Shown: positions 1 to 10,741 of the stretch, piece after piece | How positions within the stretch are numbered: the stretch's first letter is position 1 | How the letters are laid out: every line of letters starts with the position of its first letter | From: JANYGM01 sp043764015 | GTDB lineage: Bacteria > Bacteroidota > Bacteroidia > Cytophagales > Thermonemataceae | Direction of reading: 5' to 3' | NCBI GenBank assembly: GCA_043764015.1 | Contig: JAYUKY010000059.1 | Coordinates: 62,001-126,000 of the forward strand | Length of the DNA stretch: 64,000 bases | Translations under genes and position numbers: made by a program | The notes under the pieces: generated by a model | What the model saw: only the letters and a program-made list of their open reading frames with translations | Told to the model about the DNA's origin: nothing | The model's database searches: none

Positions 1-3000
1 GATACAAATAATGATGGTCGTCCAGATACTTATCCAAATGATAATGCTGATGGCTCGCCACGTCCAAACTTCTTAGATTTGGATGCTGATAATGATGGAA
101 TACTTGATGCTACAGAGGCAGGAATTGCCAATACAAATGGTGTAGCAACAGGCACATTAGGAAATGATGGTTGGTCTGATACGGTTGATGCACTTGCTAC
201 ATTAACATTACCAAATACAGATACTAATGGTCTTCCAAATTATTTGGATATTGATGCTGATAATGATGGTATTCCAGATAACATTGAAGGACAAACAACG
301 GCAGGTTATATTGTTCCAACTGGTACAGACACAGATGGAGATGGTATTGACAATGCGTATGATACAGTTGTAGGTTTTGGTGGTGTAGGTATTACGCCAA
401 CAAATACAGATGGTACTGATAATCCTGATTATATTGATTTAGATACTGATAATGATGGTCGCCCTGATGCTATTGAAGGTTGGGACACTAACGGAAATGG
501 TGTTATTGATGGTACTGAGGTAGTTGCATTAGCAACAGATACAGACGGAGATGGTTTGTTAAATGGTTATGATACAGTTTCTGGAGCTACAACTGCTGGA
601 AACGTAAATAATGGACTTGCAACAACAGTTTTATTGGGTTATCCAAATGTACAACCAGGTAGCGCAGCGCAACCTGATTGGAGAGATCCAAGAGATAGTG
701 ATGGAGATGGTGTAGCGGATAATATTGATTTAGATGATGATAATGACGGTATTTTAGATACCACAGAAAATGGTGGTGTAAATCCTTTTGGAGATAGTGA
801 TGCTGATGGTATTCCAAATTATTTAGATGTTACAAGTTGTGGAACGGCACTTATAAATGGTATTTGCCCAACTTTTGACAAAGATGGTGATGGCATTATG
901 AATCAGTTTGATTTAGATGCTGATAATGACGGTATTCCAGATGTTGTAGAAGCAGGTGGAACTGATGCTAATGGTGATGGTATTGTTGATAATTTGGGAA
1001 CTATTACAACAACTGGAGCAAATGCAGGTATTCCAGCACCTATTGCAAGTTTCCCTTATTCAACCTCAGGTATCAACTTTGATTTTGATGGTGATGGTAT
1101 TCCAAATTATTTAGATTTAGATGCTGATAATGATGGTATTCCAGATATTATAGAAGCTGGTGGAATAGATGCTAATAATAATGGTATTGTAGATGGCTTT
1201 GTAGATATTGACAGAGATGGTTTTGCTGATGCGGTTGATGGTAATGTAAATGGTACATTAAATACAACTATTCCGTTAATCTTGACAGGAGCTGATGCTA
1301 ATGCTGATGGTCGTCCAGATACTTATCCAAATGATAATGCTGATGGCTCACCACGTCCAAACTTCTTAGATTTAGATGCTGATGGAGATGGTATTACAGA
1401 TGTTTTAGAATCAGGTGGAAGCGACCCAGATAATAATGGTGTAGCAGGAACGGGGAATATTCCGCCTGTAAATACGCAAGGTCAAGTGCTTACTGCAGTT
1501 GCTGGAACAATCATTATTACTGGAAATCCTACAAATACAGATGCTAACGGTCTTCCAAATTATTTGGACATTGATGCTGACAATGACGGTATTCCAGATA
1601 ATATTGAAGGACAAACAACAGCGGGCTATATTGCTCCAACTGCTGTAGATACAGATGGAGATGGTTTGGCAGATATTTATGATAACGTAGATACTGCTGG
1701 AACTTTTGGTGGAACAACTGGTAATGGTATTCAGCCAACAAATACAGATGGTACTGATAATCCTGATTATACTGATACTGATACAGATAATGATGGTCGT
1801 CCAGATGCTATTGAAGGTTGGGATACCAACGGAAATGGTGTTATTGATGGTACTGAGGTAGTTGCATTAGCAACTGATACAGATGGAGATGGTTTATTAA
1901 ATGGTTATGATACAGTTTCTGGAGTTACAACAGCAGGAAATATAAATAATAGTACAACGCCAACATCTTATCCAAATGTTCAGAATAGTGGAACACCAGA
2001 GCGTGATTGGAGAGATTTACCAGATAACGACAGAGATGGCGTAGCTGATAATATTGACCTAGATGATGATAATGATGGTATTTTAGATGTAAACGAGTAT
2101 CCAACAGGCACACCAAATCCACTAGCTGATAGTGATAGTGATGGTATTCCAAATTATTTAGATACAAGTAGTTGCCTTGCTCCTGGAGCTATTGTGAATG
2201 GTGTTTGTTCTATTTATGATAAAGACGGAGATGGTATTATCAATCAGTTTGATTTAGATGCTGATAATGATGGTATTCCAGATGTTGTTGAAGCAGGTGG
2301 AACTGATGCCAATGGAGATGGTATTGTTGATAATTTGGGAACGGTTGCGACAACTGGACCAAATGCAGGTATTCCTGTGCCAACAGTAGCAAATCCATAT
2401 CCAACAACGGGTATTGGTTTTGACTTTGATAATGATGGTATTCCAAATTTCTTGGATTTAGATGCTGATGGAGATGGTATTCCAGATATTATTGAAGTTG
2501 GCGGCGTTGATTCTGACAATAATGGTATTGTAGATGTTTTGACAGATATTGACAAAGATGGTTTTGCTGATGCGGTTGATGGCAACGTAAATGGTACAAT
2601 CAACACAACTATTCCGTTAATTTTGACAGGAGCAGATACTAATAATAATGGCGCACCAGATACTTATCCAAATGATAATGCTGATGGCTCGCCACGTCCA
2701 AACTTCTTAGATTTGGATAGTGATAATGATGGTATTCTTGATGCAACAGAAGCAGGAATTGCTAATACGAATGGCGTAGCAATAGGTACATTAGGAAGTG
2801 ATGGTTGGTCAGATACAGTAGATGCAGTTGCAGGACCACTTGTATTTCCAAATACAGATGCAAATGGTCAGCCAAATTATTTGGATATTGATGCTGATAA
2901 TGATGGTATTCCAGATAATATTGAAGGACAAACAACGGCAGGATATATTGTTCCAACTGGTTTAGATGATGATGGAGATGGTATTGATAATGCTTATGAT

Positions 3001-6000
3001 ACAGTTACGGGTAATGGTGGTGTAGGTATTACGCCAACAAATACAGATGGAACAGATAATCCTGATTATACTGATACTGATACAGATAATGATGGTCGTC
3101 CTGATGCTATTGAAGGATTTGATACCAACGGAAACGGTGTTATTAACGGAACTGAAGTAGTTGTATTAACAACTGATACAGACGGAGATGGTTTATTAGA
3201 TGGTTATGATACAGTTGCAGGCGTTGGTATAGCAGGAAACGTGAATAACGGACTTGCAACAACGGTTTTATTAGGTTATCCAAATATTCAACAAGGAAGT
3301 GCAACACAACCAGATTGGAGAGACCCAAGCATTGGAATAGGTGTAGCAAAATCAGCTTCAATAGCAGTACAACCTAACGGAACATTTAACGTAACATTCA
3401 CTATTATTGTGAAAAATCTTGGTGGGCAAGCATTAAATAATGTACAAGTAGTTGATAATCTTGCTACTACGTTCCCTGCGCCAGCATCTTTTGGTATAGT
3501 GGGCAGTCCTACAGTAACAGGCGCAACTGTTAATGCAGGTTATAATGGTACAACAAATACAAATTTGTTTGCAGCGACACAAAGTTTAGCAGTAGGAGCG
3601 AGTGCAACGATTACGTTAGTTGTAAATGTTACAAAAGGTGCTACAACTACTACAACATCTTTCAATAACGTGGCAACAGGTTCTGGAACGGGTGCGTTAA
3701 GCGGTGTAAATATAAATGATGCTTCTAATAATGGCTCAAATACAACCCTTACAACAGGAACTCCTGCACAAATAGGCTTAATAATTGACCCAAATAGTAA
3801 CGGAAATGCAGGTGAAGCAGGTGAAAATGTGCCTACTCCAATTACATTCCCTGTGATAGGCGTGGTTAAGCAAGCAGGCGCACCAGTACAATTAGCTAAT
3901 GGAACAATCAATATTCCGTTTACTATTATTGTGAGAAATACAGGTACAGAAGCACTTAACAACGTACAAGTTGTAGAAAATTTGACTACTACTTTTGGTA
4001 CAGCAACATTTAGCGTACTTGCAACACCTGCACCAGCAGCAACAGGAGCAACTATTAGCTCAACTTTCACAGGAACGGGAGCTAATACAAACTTACTTGC
4101 AGCTACGCAAACACTTGCAGTAGGAGCATCAGCAACTATTACATTTACAGTAAATATCACCCCAGTATCACCAGCAGTAGCTTATACAAATACGGCAGTT
4201 GGTTCTGGAATAGGTACGGTAAGTGGTATTAATACTACTGATAATTCTGCTAATGGTACTAATTTTGATATTGATAATGACGGTATTACTAATGAAGTAG
4301 TTGATAATACGCCAACGCCAATCAACTTGCCTATTATTGGTGTTGCGAAATCATTAGGAGCTATTAGTGTTCAAGGGAATGGCTCTTACAATATTTCGTT
4401 CACAGTAAATGTGCAAAATCTTGGTACAGAGCCTCTGACTAATGTAACCATAACTGATGATTTGGTAGCAGCATTTCCAAGTCCTGCAACATTCTCTATT
4501 ATAGCGGCACCAGTAAGTCCAACACTTACTTCAAATGGGTTATTTAATGGTGGTACTGATAAAAACTTAGTAACAATAACACCAATACAAACACTTGCAG
4601 CAGGTGCATCAGCAACAATTACATTTACAGTAAATGTATTTACAAATACAGCAACACCGCCTGTATTTACTAATACTGCAGTTGGTAACGGTACAGGTTT
4701 ATTGAGTGGCGGAACTACTACAGATAATTCTAATAATGGTAATGCAACTGCCATTGACCCTAATAATAATGGTAACCCTCGTAATCCAACAGAAGATACG
4801 CCCACAACTATACTAATACCTCGTATTGGTGTGGCAAAAGCAGCAGGAACGCCAGTATTACAAGTAAATGGTAGTTTTAATGTAACATTCACTGTAGTTG
4901 TTCAAAACTATGGTAATGATGCGCTTGCAGGTGTACAAGTTACTGATAATTTGCTTACGGCGTTCCCAACTCCAGCAGTACCAACACTCGTGGGTGCAGT
5001 AACGGCAACAGGAGCAACCGCAAGTACAACTTATACAGGTGTAGGTGTGAATAACTTGCTTGCAGCAGGGCAAACACTTGCAACAGGCGCAACAATAACC
5101 ATTACTTTTACAGTAAATATTGTTACAAATGGTAGCGTAGGACCTTTCAATAATAGAGCAATAGGAACTGGAACAGGTGCAATAAGCACACTCTTTACTA
5201 CTGACAACTCTAATAATGGAAGTAACCCTGATAGTGATAATGATGGTAATCCTAATGAAACAACTGATAATGTTATTACACCAATCAACTTGAGTAATGC
5301 CATTATTGGAGTTGCAAAAGCAGCAGGAACACCAGTTATCAATACAAATGGAACTATTGATGTTCCGTTTACTATTGTGGTAAAAAATCTAGGTAATGAA
5401 ATACTTAATAGCGTACAAGTAGTGGATAATTTGAATTTAACATTCCCATTACCAGCAACTTATACAATACTTATTGCACCAGCAAGCCCAACACTAACAG
5501 TAAATGCAGGTTTCAACGGAAATACAAATACTAATTTGCTTGCAGCAACGCAGAGTTTGGCAATAGGTGCGAGTGCAACTATCACGTTTACGGTACAACT
5601 TACCACAAACGGTACGCCAACCGCATTCAGTAATAGTGCAGTAGCTAGTGGCACAGGCGCAACAAGCACCGCAACAACAACGGATACTTCAAATAACGGT
5701 TCTAATACTATTCTTACAACAGGTACACCAACCCAAATAGGAACAGTTGTTGACCCTAATGGTAATGGTAATCCAGGAAATGCAGGAGAAAATACGCCAA
5801 CGCCTATTAACTTCCCACGTATTGGACTTGCTAAATCAGCAGGCGCACCAGTCGTACAAGCAAATGGAACTTATAATATTCCGTTTACTATTACAGTGAA
5901 AAATTTAGGTACAGAAATAATAAATAGTGTGCAAGTAGTTGAAAATCTTGCGACTACGTTCCCTGCACCAGTTACATTTACTATTGTGTCAGCTACATTA

Positions 6001-9000
6001 GCGGGTACAGGAATAGCAACTGATGCAACATTTACAGGAACAGGCGCAAATACTAATCTTGTAACAGCCACGCAAACACTAGCAATAGGCGCAACAGCAA
6101 CTATTACATTTACTGTAAATGTTAATCTAAATGGATTTACAGGCATATTGAACAATTCTGTAACAGGTACTGGAACAGGTGCAATTAGTGGAGTACCTAC
6201 AACTGATATTTCTGATGATGGAACTGACCCAGATAATGGTGGCGGAACTTCAACAGGAAATGGTAATCCAAAAGACCCTAATGAAGATGATGCAACGCCT
6301 ATTAACTTCCCTAAAATTGGGGTAGCAAAAGCAGCAGGAACACCAGTACAACAAGCAGATGGTACATTTAATATTCCGTTTACTATTATTGTAAAAAATA
6401 TAGGAAATGAAGCATTAAATAACGTACAAGCAGTAGAAAATTTGACTACTACTTTTGGTACAACACCGTTTAGCGTACTTGCAACACCTTCACCAGCAGC
6501 AACAGGAGCAACTATTAGCCCAACTTTCACAGGAACGGGAGCTAATATAAACTTACTTGCAGCTACGCAAACACTTGCAGTAGGCGCATCAATAACAATT
6601 ACGTTTACAATAAATCTAGCACCAGCATCTCCTGCAATTTCTTACAGCAATTCTGTAACGGCAACAGGAACAGGTGCAACAAGTGGCGTTAATACTACTG
6701 ATATTTCTAATAATGGTGGAGATACGGCTGTTGATTCTGATAATAATGGCAATCCAAATGAGCCAGTTGATAATGCTTCAACTCCTATAAACTTACCAGT
6801 TATTGGTATTGCAAAAGCAGTAGGAATACCAGTAATCAATACAGATGGAACAATCAATATTCCGTTTACTATTGTGGTGCAAAACTTGGGTACAGAAATT
6901 TTGAATAGCGTGCAAGTAGTGGATAACTTAAATTTAACATTCCCATTACCAGCAACTTATACAATCTCAACTGCACCAGCAAGTGCAACATTAACTGCAA
7001 ATACAGGTTTTAACGGAAATACAGATACTAATCTTCTTTCTGCAACACAAACATTAGTAGTAGGAGCAAGCGCAACTATTACGTTTATGGTACAACTTAC
7101 CACAAACGGAACGCCAACAACATTCAGTAATAGTGCCGTAGCAACTGGAACAGGTGCAACAAGCACAGGTACAACGACAGATACTTCTAATAATGGAGGA
7201 GCAACGGCAATAGACCCAAATAATAATGGTAATCCAACAAATACAGGAGAAAATACGCCAACGCCTATTACTTTCCCACGTATTGGACTTGCAAAAGCAG
7301 TAGGAACACCAGTATTACAAGGAAATGGTAGTTTCAATGTACCATTTACTATTGTGGTTACTAACTATGGTAATGAAGCAATAAATAATGTACAAGTTGT
7401 AGATGATTTAGCAACTTCTTTCCCTGCTCCTGCAGTACCAAGTGTACTAGCAGGTGCGGTAAGTGTAACAGGAGGAACAGCAAATGCTACTTATACAGGA
7501 ATTGGAGCAAATAATTTGCTTGCAGGAACAGATAATTTAGCAATAGGGGCAACAATGACTATTACATTTACAGTGAATGTAATAACAAATGGTTCCTCTA
7601 GCTTTACCAATAGTGCAGTAGCAACTGGAACTGGTGCAACAAGCACAATTCCTACTACTGATACTTCAAATAGTGGTACAAATGCAGACCCTGATAATGA
7701 CGGAAATCCTAATGAACCAACTGAAAACGTACCAACGCCAATATCAATAGGAACGCCTATTATTGGTCTTGCCAAATCAGTCGGAACTTTGGTACAACAA
7801 ACAAATGGTAGCTTTAATGTTCCTTTTGTAATAACTGTAAAAAATCTTGGTACAGATATTTTGAATAGTGTTCAAGTAGTTGAAAATCTTGCGTTTACGT
7901 TCCCTGCGCCAGCAATATTTGCGCTGGTGGGTACGCCAGTTGCGACAGGCGGTCTAACGCTTGCGACAGGTTACACAGGTACAGGAACAAACATTAATTT
8001 GTTAGGAGCTGGAAACACGCTTGCAGTAGGTGCAACCGCAACTATTACTATTGTGGTCAATGTTAATCCAAGAGGTGCAATAACTGCATTTACGAATACT
8101 GCGGTAGGAACTGGGACAGGCGCAAATAGCGGTTTGCCAACAACGGATAATTCTAACAACGGTGGTGCTACAGCTATTGATACTGATGGTGATAATGAGC
8201 CAAATGAGCCAATAGATAATGTACCAACGCCTATTAACTTGCCAATTATTGGGGTTGCCAAAAATCTAGTAACTTCTACTTTACAAGCAAATGGAACTTA
8301 CCGCTTAGATTTCGCAGTAATTGTGAAAAATATGGGTACAGAAACATTGAATAATGTTCAGTTGATAGAAAACTTGAGCCTTGCGTTCCCAGCACCATTG
8401 ACATTTGCTTTGTCAGGTGTGCCAGTAGCAACAGGTGCAGGTTTAGCTGCAAATGCAACATTTACAGGAACAGGTGCAAATACTAACTTGCTTGCAGGTA
8501 CAAGTACACTTGCGGCAGGCATACAAGGAACGGTTACTTTCTCTGTAATTGTTACTTTGAATAATGCAACAGCGTTTAACTTTACGAATACGGTTGTAGG
8601 AAATGGTACAGGTGCAACAAGTGGCACAAATACTACAGATACTTCTGCATCAGGAACGAATGTTGATACAGATGGAAACGGTCTTCCAAATGAAGGCTCA
8701 CCAACGCCAATTAGTTTGCCAAAACCAAAAGCGGTTATTGGAGTAAGCAAAACTGCAGGTACGCCAGTCATTCAGCCACAAGGCGGATTTAACGTAACTT
8801 ATACTATCAAAGTGAAAAATATAGGTAATGTTTCTCTATCAAATGTTAATGTAAAAGAAAACTTAGATATTACTTTTGGTGATATTGATAGAGTTGCAGG
8901 TTATGAAGTGCTTTCTAATACGGTTACAGTATTAGCTCCAAACGTAATGGTAGCAAATACGGCATTTAACGGTAAAGGCAACGCTACAACTGGTGGTGAT

Positions 9001-9528
9001 ACCAATTTGCTAACTGCAACAGGAAATACGCTTGCAGTAGGTGCGGAAGCGACTATTACGCTTACGGTTTATGTGCGTGGATTTGGTCAGTTCTCTAACC
9101 AAGTCATTGCACAAGGAACTGGTTTAGCAGGTGGTATTGCAGTAGATACTTCTGGTAATAATACAAATGTAGATGAAAATGGCAATGGAATTGCTGATGA
9201 ACCTACTGAAAATGTTCCAACAGTTATCAATGCAAATCCTATTCCTGTGGCTACTGATGTATTTATTCCGCAAGGGTTCTCTCCAAATGGTGATGGACGA
9301 AATGATACATTTGTTATTGATGGGTTGAATGGTAGAGGTGCAGATGTCAAAATCTACAATAGATGGGGTAATTTGGTGTTTGAAAACAATGATTATAAAA
9401 ATGATTGGGCAGGAACGGCAAATGTAGGTTTACAAGTAGGAACGGATTTGCCAGATGCAACGTATTTCTATATTGTGAAACTTACAGATGGTAGTAGTTT
9501 TGCTAAATACGTGATTATCAAACGTTAA
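1..9528 (+). CDS. Giant repeat adhesin with type IX secretion sorting domain (5' end outside window)
   Basis: The frame is open from base 1, so the true start lies upstream; 3175 residues are visible. Residues 1 to about 1107 consist of aspartate-rich calcium-binding repeats of the thrombospondin type 3 kind (DxDNDGIxD patterns such as DADNDGIPD). From about residue 1111, twelve DUF11-like beta-sandwich modules of about 163 residues follow, each opening with a variant of IGVAKAAGTPV. The last ~88 residues (FIPQGFSPNGDGRND ... IYNRWGNLVFEN ... KYVIIKR) match the gliding-motility-associated C-terminal domain (CHU_C, type B T9SS signal), which directs outer-membrane translocation and surface attachment. 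The PorP/SprF gene just downstream fits this, because type B substrates are often paired with such a partner. Likely role: cell-surface adhesion or gliding; the ligand is unknown. Confidence 0.93.
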   Translation, partial: DTNNDGRPDTYPNDNADGSPRPNFLDLDADNDGILDATEAGIANTNGVATGTLGNDGWSDTVDALATLTLPNTDTNGLPNYLDIDADNDGIPDNIEGQTTAGYIVPTGTDTDGDGIDNAYDTVVGFGGVGITPTNTDGTDNPDYIDLDTDNDGRPDAIEGWDTNGNGVIDGTEVVALATDTDGDGLLNGYDTVSGATTAGNVNNGLATTVLLGYPNVQPGSAAQPDWRDPRDSDGDGVADNIDLDDDNDGILDTTENGGVNPFGDSDADGIPNYLDVTSCGTALINGICPTFDKDGDGIMNQFDLDADNDGIPDVVEAGGTDANGDGIVDNLGTITTTGANAGIPAPIASFPYSTSGINFDFDGDGIPNYLDLDADNDGIPDIIEAGGIDANNNGIVDGFVDIDRDGFADAVDGNVNGTLNTTIPLILTGADANADGRPDTYPNDNADGSPRPNFLDLDADGDGITDVLESGGSDPDNNGVAGTGNIPPVNTQGQVLTAVAGTIIITGNPTNTDANGLPNYLDIDADNDGIPDNIEGQTTAGYIAPTAVDTDGDGLADIYDNVDTAGTFGGTTGNGIQPTNTDGTDNPDYTDTDTDNDGRPDAIEGWDTNGNGVIDGTEVVALATDTDGDGLLNGYDTVSGVTTAGNINNSTTPTSYPNVQNSGTPERDWRDLPDNDRDGVADNIDLDDDNDGILDVNEYPTGTPNPLADSDSDGIPNYLDTSSCLAPGAIVNGVCSIYDKDGDGIINQFDLDADNDGIPDVVEAGGTDANGDGIVDNLGTVATTGPNAGIPVPTVANPYPTTGIGFDFDNDGIPNFLDLDADGDGIPDIIEVGGVDSDNNGIVDVLTDIDKDGFADAVDGNVNGTINTTIPLILTGADTNNNGAPDTYPNDNADGSPRPNFLDLDSDNDGILDATEAGIANTNGVAIGTLGSDGWSDTVDAVAGPLVFPNTDANGQPNYLDIDADNDGIPDNIEGQTTAGYIVPTGLDDDGDGIDNAYDTVTGNGGVGITPTNTDGTDNPDYTDTDTDNDGRPDAIEGFDTNGNGVINGTEVVVLTTDTDGDGLLDGYDTVAGVGIAGNVNNGLATTVLLGYPNIQQGSATQPDWRDPSIGIGVAKSASIAVQPNGTFNVTFTIIVKNLGGQALNNVQVVDNLATTFPAPASFGIVGSPTVTGATVNAGYNGTTNTNLFAATQSLAVGASATITLVVNVTKGATTTTTSFNNVATGSGTGALSGVNINDASNNGSNTTLTTGTPAQIGLIIDPNSNGNAGEAGENVPTPITFPVIGVVKQAGAPVQLANGTINIPFTIIVRNTGTEALNNVQVVENLTTTFGTATFSVLATPAPAATGATISSTFTGTGANTNLLAATQTLAVGASATITFTVNITPVSPAVAYTNTAVGSGIGTVSGINTTDNSANGTNFDIDNDGITNEVVDNTPTPINLPIIGVAKSLGAISVQGNGSYNISFTVNVQNLGTEPLTNVTITDDLVAAFPSPATFSIIAAPVSPTLTSNGLFNGGTDKNLVTITPIQTLAAGASATITFTVNVFTNTATPPVFTNTAVGNGTGLLSGGTTTDNSNNGNATAIDPNNNGNPRNPTEDTPTTILIPRIGVAKAAGTPVLQVNGSFNVTFTVVVQNYGNDALAGVQVTDNLLTAFPTPAVPTLVGAVTATGATASTTYTGVGVNNLLAAGQTLATGATITITFTVNIVTNGSVGPFNNRAIGTGTGAISTLFTTDNSNNGSNPDSDNDGNPNETTDNVITPINLSNAIIGVAKAAGTPVINTNGTIDVPFTIVVKNLGNEILNSVQVVDNLNLTFPLPATYTILIAPASPTLTVNAGFNGNTNTNLLAATQSLAIGASATITFTVQLTTNGTPTAFSNSAVASGTGATSTATTTDTSNNGSNTILTTGTPTQIGTVVDPNGNGNPGNAGENTPTPINFPRIGLAKSAGAPVVQANGTYNIPFTITVKNLGTEIINSVQVVENLATTFPAPVTFTIVSATLAGTGIATDATFTGTGANTNLVTATQTLAIGATATITFTVNVNLNGFTGILNNSVTGTGTGAISGVPTTDISDDGTDPDNGGGTSTGNGNPKDPNEDDATPINFPKIGVAKAAGTPVQQADGTFNIPFTIIVKNIGNEALNNVQAVENLTTTFGTTPFSVLATPSPAATGATISPTFTGTGANINLLAATQTLAVGASITITFTINLAPASPAISYSNSVTATGTGATSGVNTTDISNNGGDTAVDSDNNGNPNEPVDNASTPINLPVIGIAKAVGIPVINTDGTINIPFTIVVQNLGTEILNSVQVVDNLNLTFPLPATYTISTAPASATLTANTGFNGNTDTNLLSATQTLVVGASATITFMVQLTTNGTPTTFSNSAVATGTGATSTGTTTDTSNNGGATAIDPNNNGNPTNTGENTPTPITFPRIGLAKAVGTPVLQGNGSFNVPFTIVVTNYGNEAINNVQVVDDLATSFPAPAVPSVLAGAVSVTGGTANATYTGIGANNLLAGTDNLAIGATMTITFTVNVITNGSSSFTNSAVATGTGATSTIPTTDTSNSGTNADPDNDGNPNEPTENVPTPISIGTPIIGLAKSVGTLVQQTNGSFNVPFVITVKNLGTDILNSVQVVENLAFTFPAPAIFALVGTPVATGGLTLATGYTGTGTNINLLGAGNTLAVGATATITIVVNVNPRGAITAFTNTAVGTGTGANSGLPTTDNSNNGGATAIDTDGDNEPNEPIDNVPTPINLPIIGVAKNLVTSTLQANGTYRLDFAVIVKNMGTETLNNVQLIENLSLAFPAPLTFALSGVPVATGAGLAANATFTGTGANTNLLAGTSTLAAGIQGTVTFSVIVTLNNATAFNFTNTVVGNGTGATSGTNTTDTSASGTNVDTDGNGLPNEGSPTPISLPKPKAVIGVSKTAGTPVIQPQGGFNVTYTIKVKNIGNVSLSNVNVKENLDITFGDIDRVAGYEVLSNTVTVLAPNVMVANTAFNGKGNATTGGDTNLLTATGNTLAVGAEATITLTVYVRGFGQFSNQVIAQGTGLAGGIAVDTSGNNTNVDENGNGIADEPTENVPTVINANPIPVATDVFIPQGFSPNGDGRNDTFVIDGLNGRGADVKIYNRWGNLVFENNDYKNDWAGTANVGLQVGTDLPDATYFYIVKLTDGSSFAKYVIIKR
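19..2720 (+). repeat. About 1.3-kb super-repeat inside the calcium-binding region
   Basis: A nearly identical block encoding PDTYPNDNADGSPRPNFLDL begins near 19, 1312 and 2652, giving a period of about 1.29 to 1.34 kb. Other landmarks recur in the same order, for example the block for PDVVEAGGTDANGDGIVDN near 930 and 2275. The ~430-residue unit is therefore duplicated in tandem, and more copies probably lie upstream of base 1. Confidence 0.85.
3331..9240 (+). repeat. Twelve tandem DUF11-like modules of about 490 bp
   Basis: Modules open near 3331, 3851, 4331, 4822, 5301, 5818, 6313, 6800, 7280, 7759, 8246 and 8733. Similarity is patchwork: modules 2 and 7 share a long, nearly identical stretch (3970-4115 against 6425-6575), as do modules 5 and 8 (5400-5560 against 6895-7050), while 4 resembles 9 and 6 resembles 10. 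This suggests segmental duplication or gene conversion inside the gene. Confidence 0.85.
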
Positions 9529-9540
9529 TTTTTAATATAA

Positions 9541-9578
9541 AATTAGTAGGAATACGTTAAGGCGTATTCTTACTAATT
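9541..9578 (+). terminator. 16-bp hairpin after the adhesin gene
   Basis: A 16-bp stem (9541-9556 with 9563-9578, one G-U pair) encloses a 6-base loop 12 bases after the adhesin stop. It has no long T-run, so it may be an mRNA-end stabiliser or attenuating hairpin between the adhesin and porP/sprF. Its GTAGGAATACG arm resembles the palindromes at 19242 and 19305. Confidence 0.55.
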
Positions 9579-9644
9579 CTTATTGAAAACTAAACAATCA
9601 ATGTGTTTCATTTACAATTCACAATTAAAAATTCAAAATTATTT

Positions 9645-10646
9645 ATGAAAAATAATATTCGTTTCATCACAGCTTTTGCAATAGCTTTTTGTGCTATTTT
9701 GCTTACTAATACAAAAGCACTGGCACAGCAAGACCCGCAATATACGCAATATATGTTTAATTCTTTGGCTCTTAATCCTGCGTATGCGGGTAGTGGAGAG
9801 GTTACGAGTTTTACATTTTTGGGTAGAAAACAATGGGTAGGAATAGATGGAGGACCTACAACGGGGACGCTTTCTTTTGATGCGCCTTTCCGTAGTAATA
9901 CAATGGGTGTAGGCGTTAATCTGGTCGTTGATAAAATTGGCGTAGAGAGAAATATTACCTTAAATGCCTCTTATGCTTACCGTATCAAAATATCTGAAAA
10001 AGGAAAACTAGCTTTGGGTATTCAAGGTGGTTTTACACAGTTTGCAGGAGATTATAAAAGTGTCCTTCATTCACCTGATAAAAGCGTGCCTGATGCGGCA
10101 TTTATGGATAATGTGAGCAAAATAGCTCCTAATGTTGGTGCAGGGCTTTGGTACAATGATGCTCGTTTTTATGCAGGATTGTCTGCCCCACGCTTAATAA
10201 ATTGGCAACTTTCTACTGATGCGCCTGTGGGTGCAAATGGAAACTCTTTTGCAGGTGAGCGTGCCAGACAATTTCGTCATTATTTCTTGACTGCTGGTTA
10301 TGTTTTTGATTTGAAAGGTGGAGATTTGAAACTGAAACCTTCTATTTTGGTGAAAGCTGTACAAGCTGCGCCTATTGCTATTGACATCAATGCTAATCTT
10401 TGGTTTTATGAGAAATTTGGGGTTGGGCTTTCGTATAGAACGGCATCTATCACTAATACTGGCAGGACAGGAGATTCTATTGATTTGCTTTTGGAGGCTA
10501 TTGTTAGTCCTAATTTGCGCTTTGGATATGCTTATGATTATTCTTTGACAGATTTGCGCAATTATAACTCTGGTAGCCACGAAATAATGCTTAGATATGA
10601 ATTTACACGTGATATCAACAAAATTCTTTCTCCTCGTTATTTTTAA
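9645..10646 (+). CDS. PorP/SprF family type IX secretion system membrane protein
   Basis: A 333-residue protein with an N-terminal signal peptide (MKNNIRFITAFAIAFCAI ... ALA), then the family hallmark QQDPQYTQYMFNSLALNPAY and a beta-strand-rich outer-membrane barrel (GRKQWVGIDGGP, SYRTASITNTG, FGYAYDYSLTDL). PorP/SprF proteins are outer-membrane partners of PorK/L/M/N and attach or help secrete type B substrates. The ATG at 9645 is preferred over an upstream GTG at 9603, because the signal peptide starts there and the sequence before it is heptad-like intergenic repeat. The gene follows the adhesin by ~117 bp, so it is probably the dedicated partner of that substrate. Confidence 0.93.
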   Translation: MKNNIRFITAFAIAFCAILLTNTKALAQQDPQYTQYMFNSLALNPAYAGSGEVTSFTFLGRKQWVGIDGGPTTGTLSFDAPFRSNTMGVGVNLVVDKIGVERNITLNASYAYRIKISEKGKLALGIQGGFTQFAGDYKSVLHSPDKSVPDAAFMDNVSKIAPNVGAGLWYNDARFYAGLSAPRLINWQLSTDAPVGANGNSFAGERARQFRHYFLTAGYVFDLKGGDLKLKPSILVKAVQAAPIAIDINANLWFYEKFGVGLSYRTASITNTGRTGDSIDLLLEAIVSPNLRFGYAYDYSLTDLRNYNSGSHEIMLRYEFTRDINKILSPRYF

Positions 10647-10670
10647 TTAGGAATTTTGAATTAGAAATAT

Positions 10671-10717
10671 AAAAGGCTTATCAAATGAAAATATTTTTTA
10701 TTTGATAAGCCTTTTTT
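10671..10717 (+). terminator. Rho-independent terminator after porP/sprF
   Basis: A 16-bp stem, AAAAGGCTTATCAAAT paired with ATTTGATAAGCCTTTT, is followed by a T-run. It may work in both directions, since the toxin gene on the minus strand ends at 10742. Confidence 0.9.
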
Positions 10718-10741
10718 CATATTACTATGGTGGCTAAACCG

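Noticed and set aside
3540..8771. Long antisense reading frames opposite the adhesin modules (for example 3540-4160 and 5871-6530, over 200 residues)
   Set aside because: They repeat with the same period as the sense modules, have alanine/valine-rich low-complexity composition and no start signals; they are mirror frames of a low-stop-codon sequence.
9603..9644. Longer N-terminus for PorP/SprF from a GTG at 9603
   Set aside because: The added residues come from an AATTCAC-type repeat and would precede an otherwise complete signal peptide.
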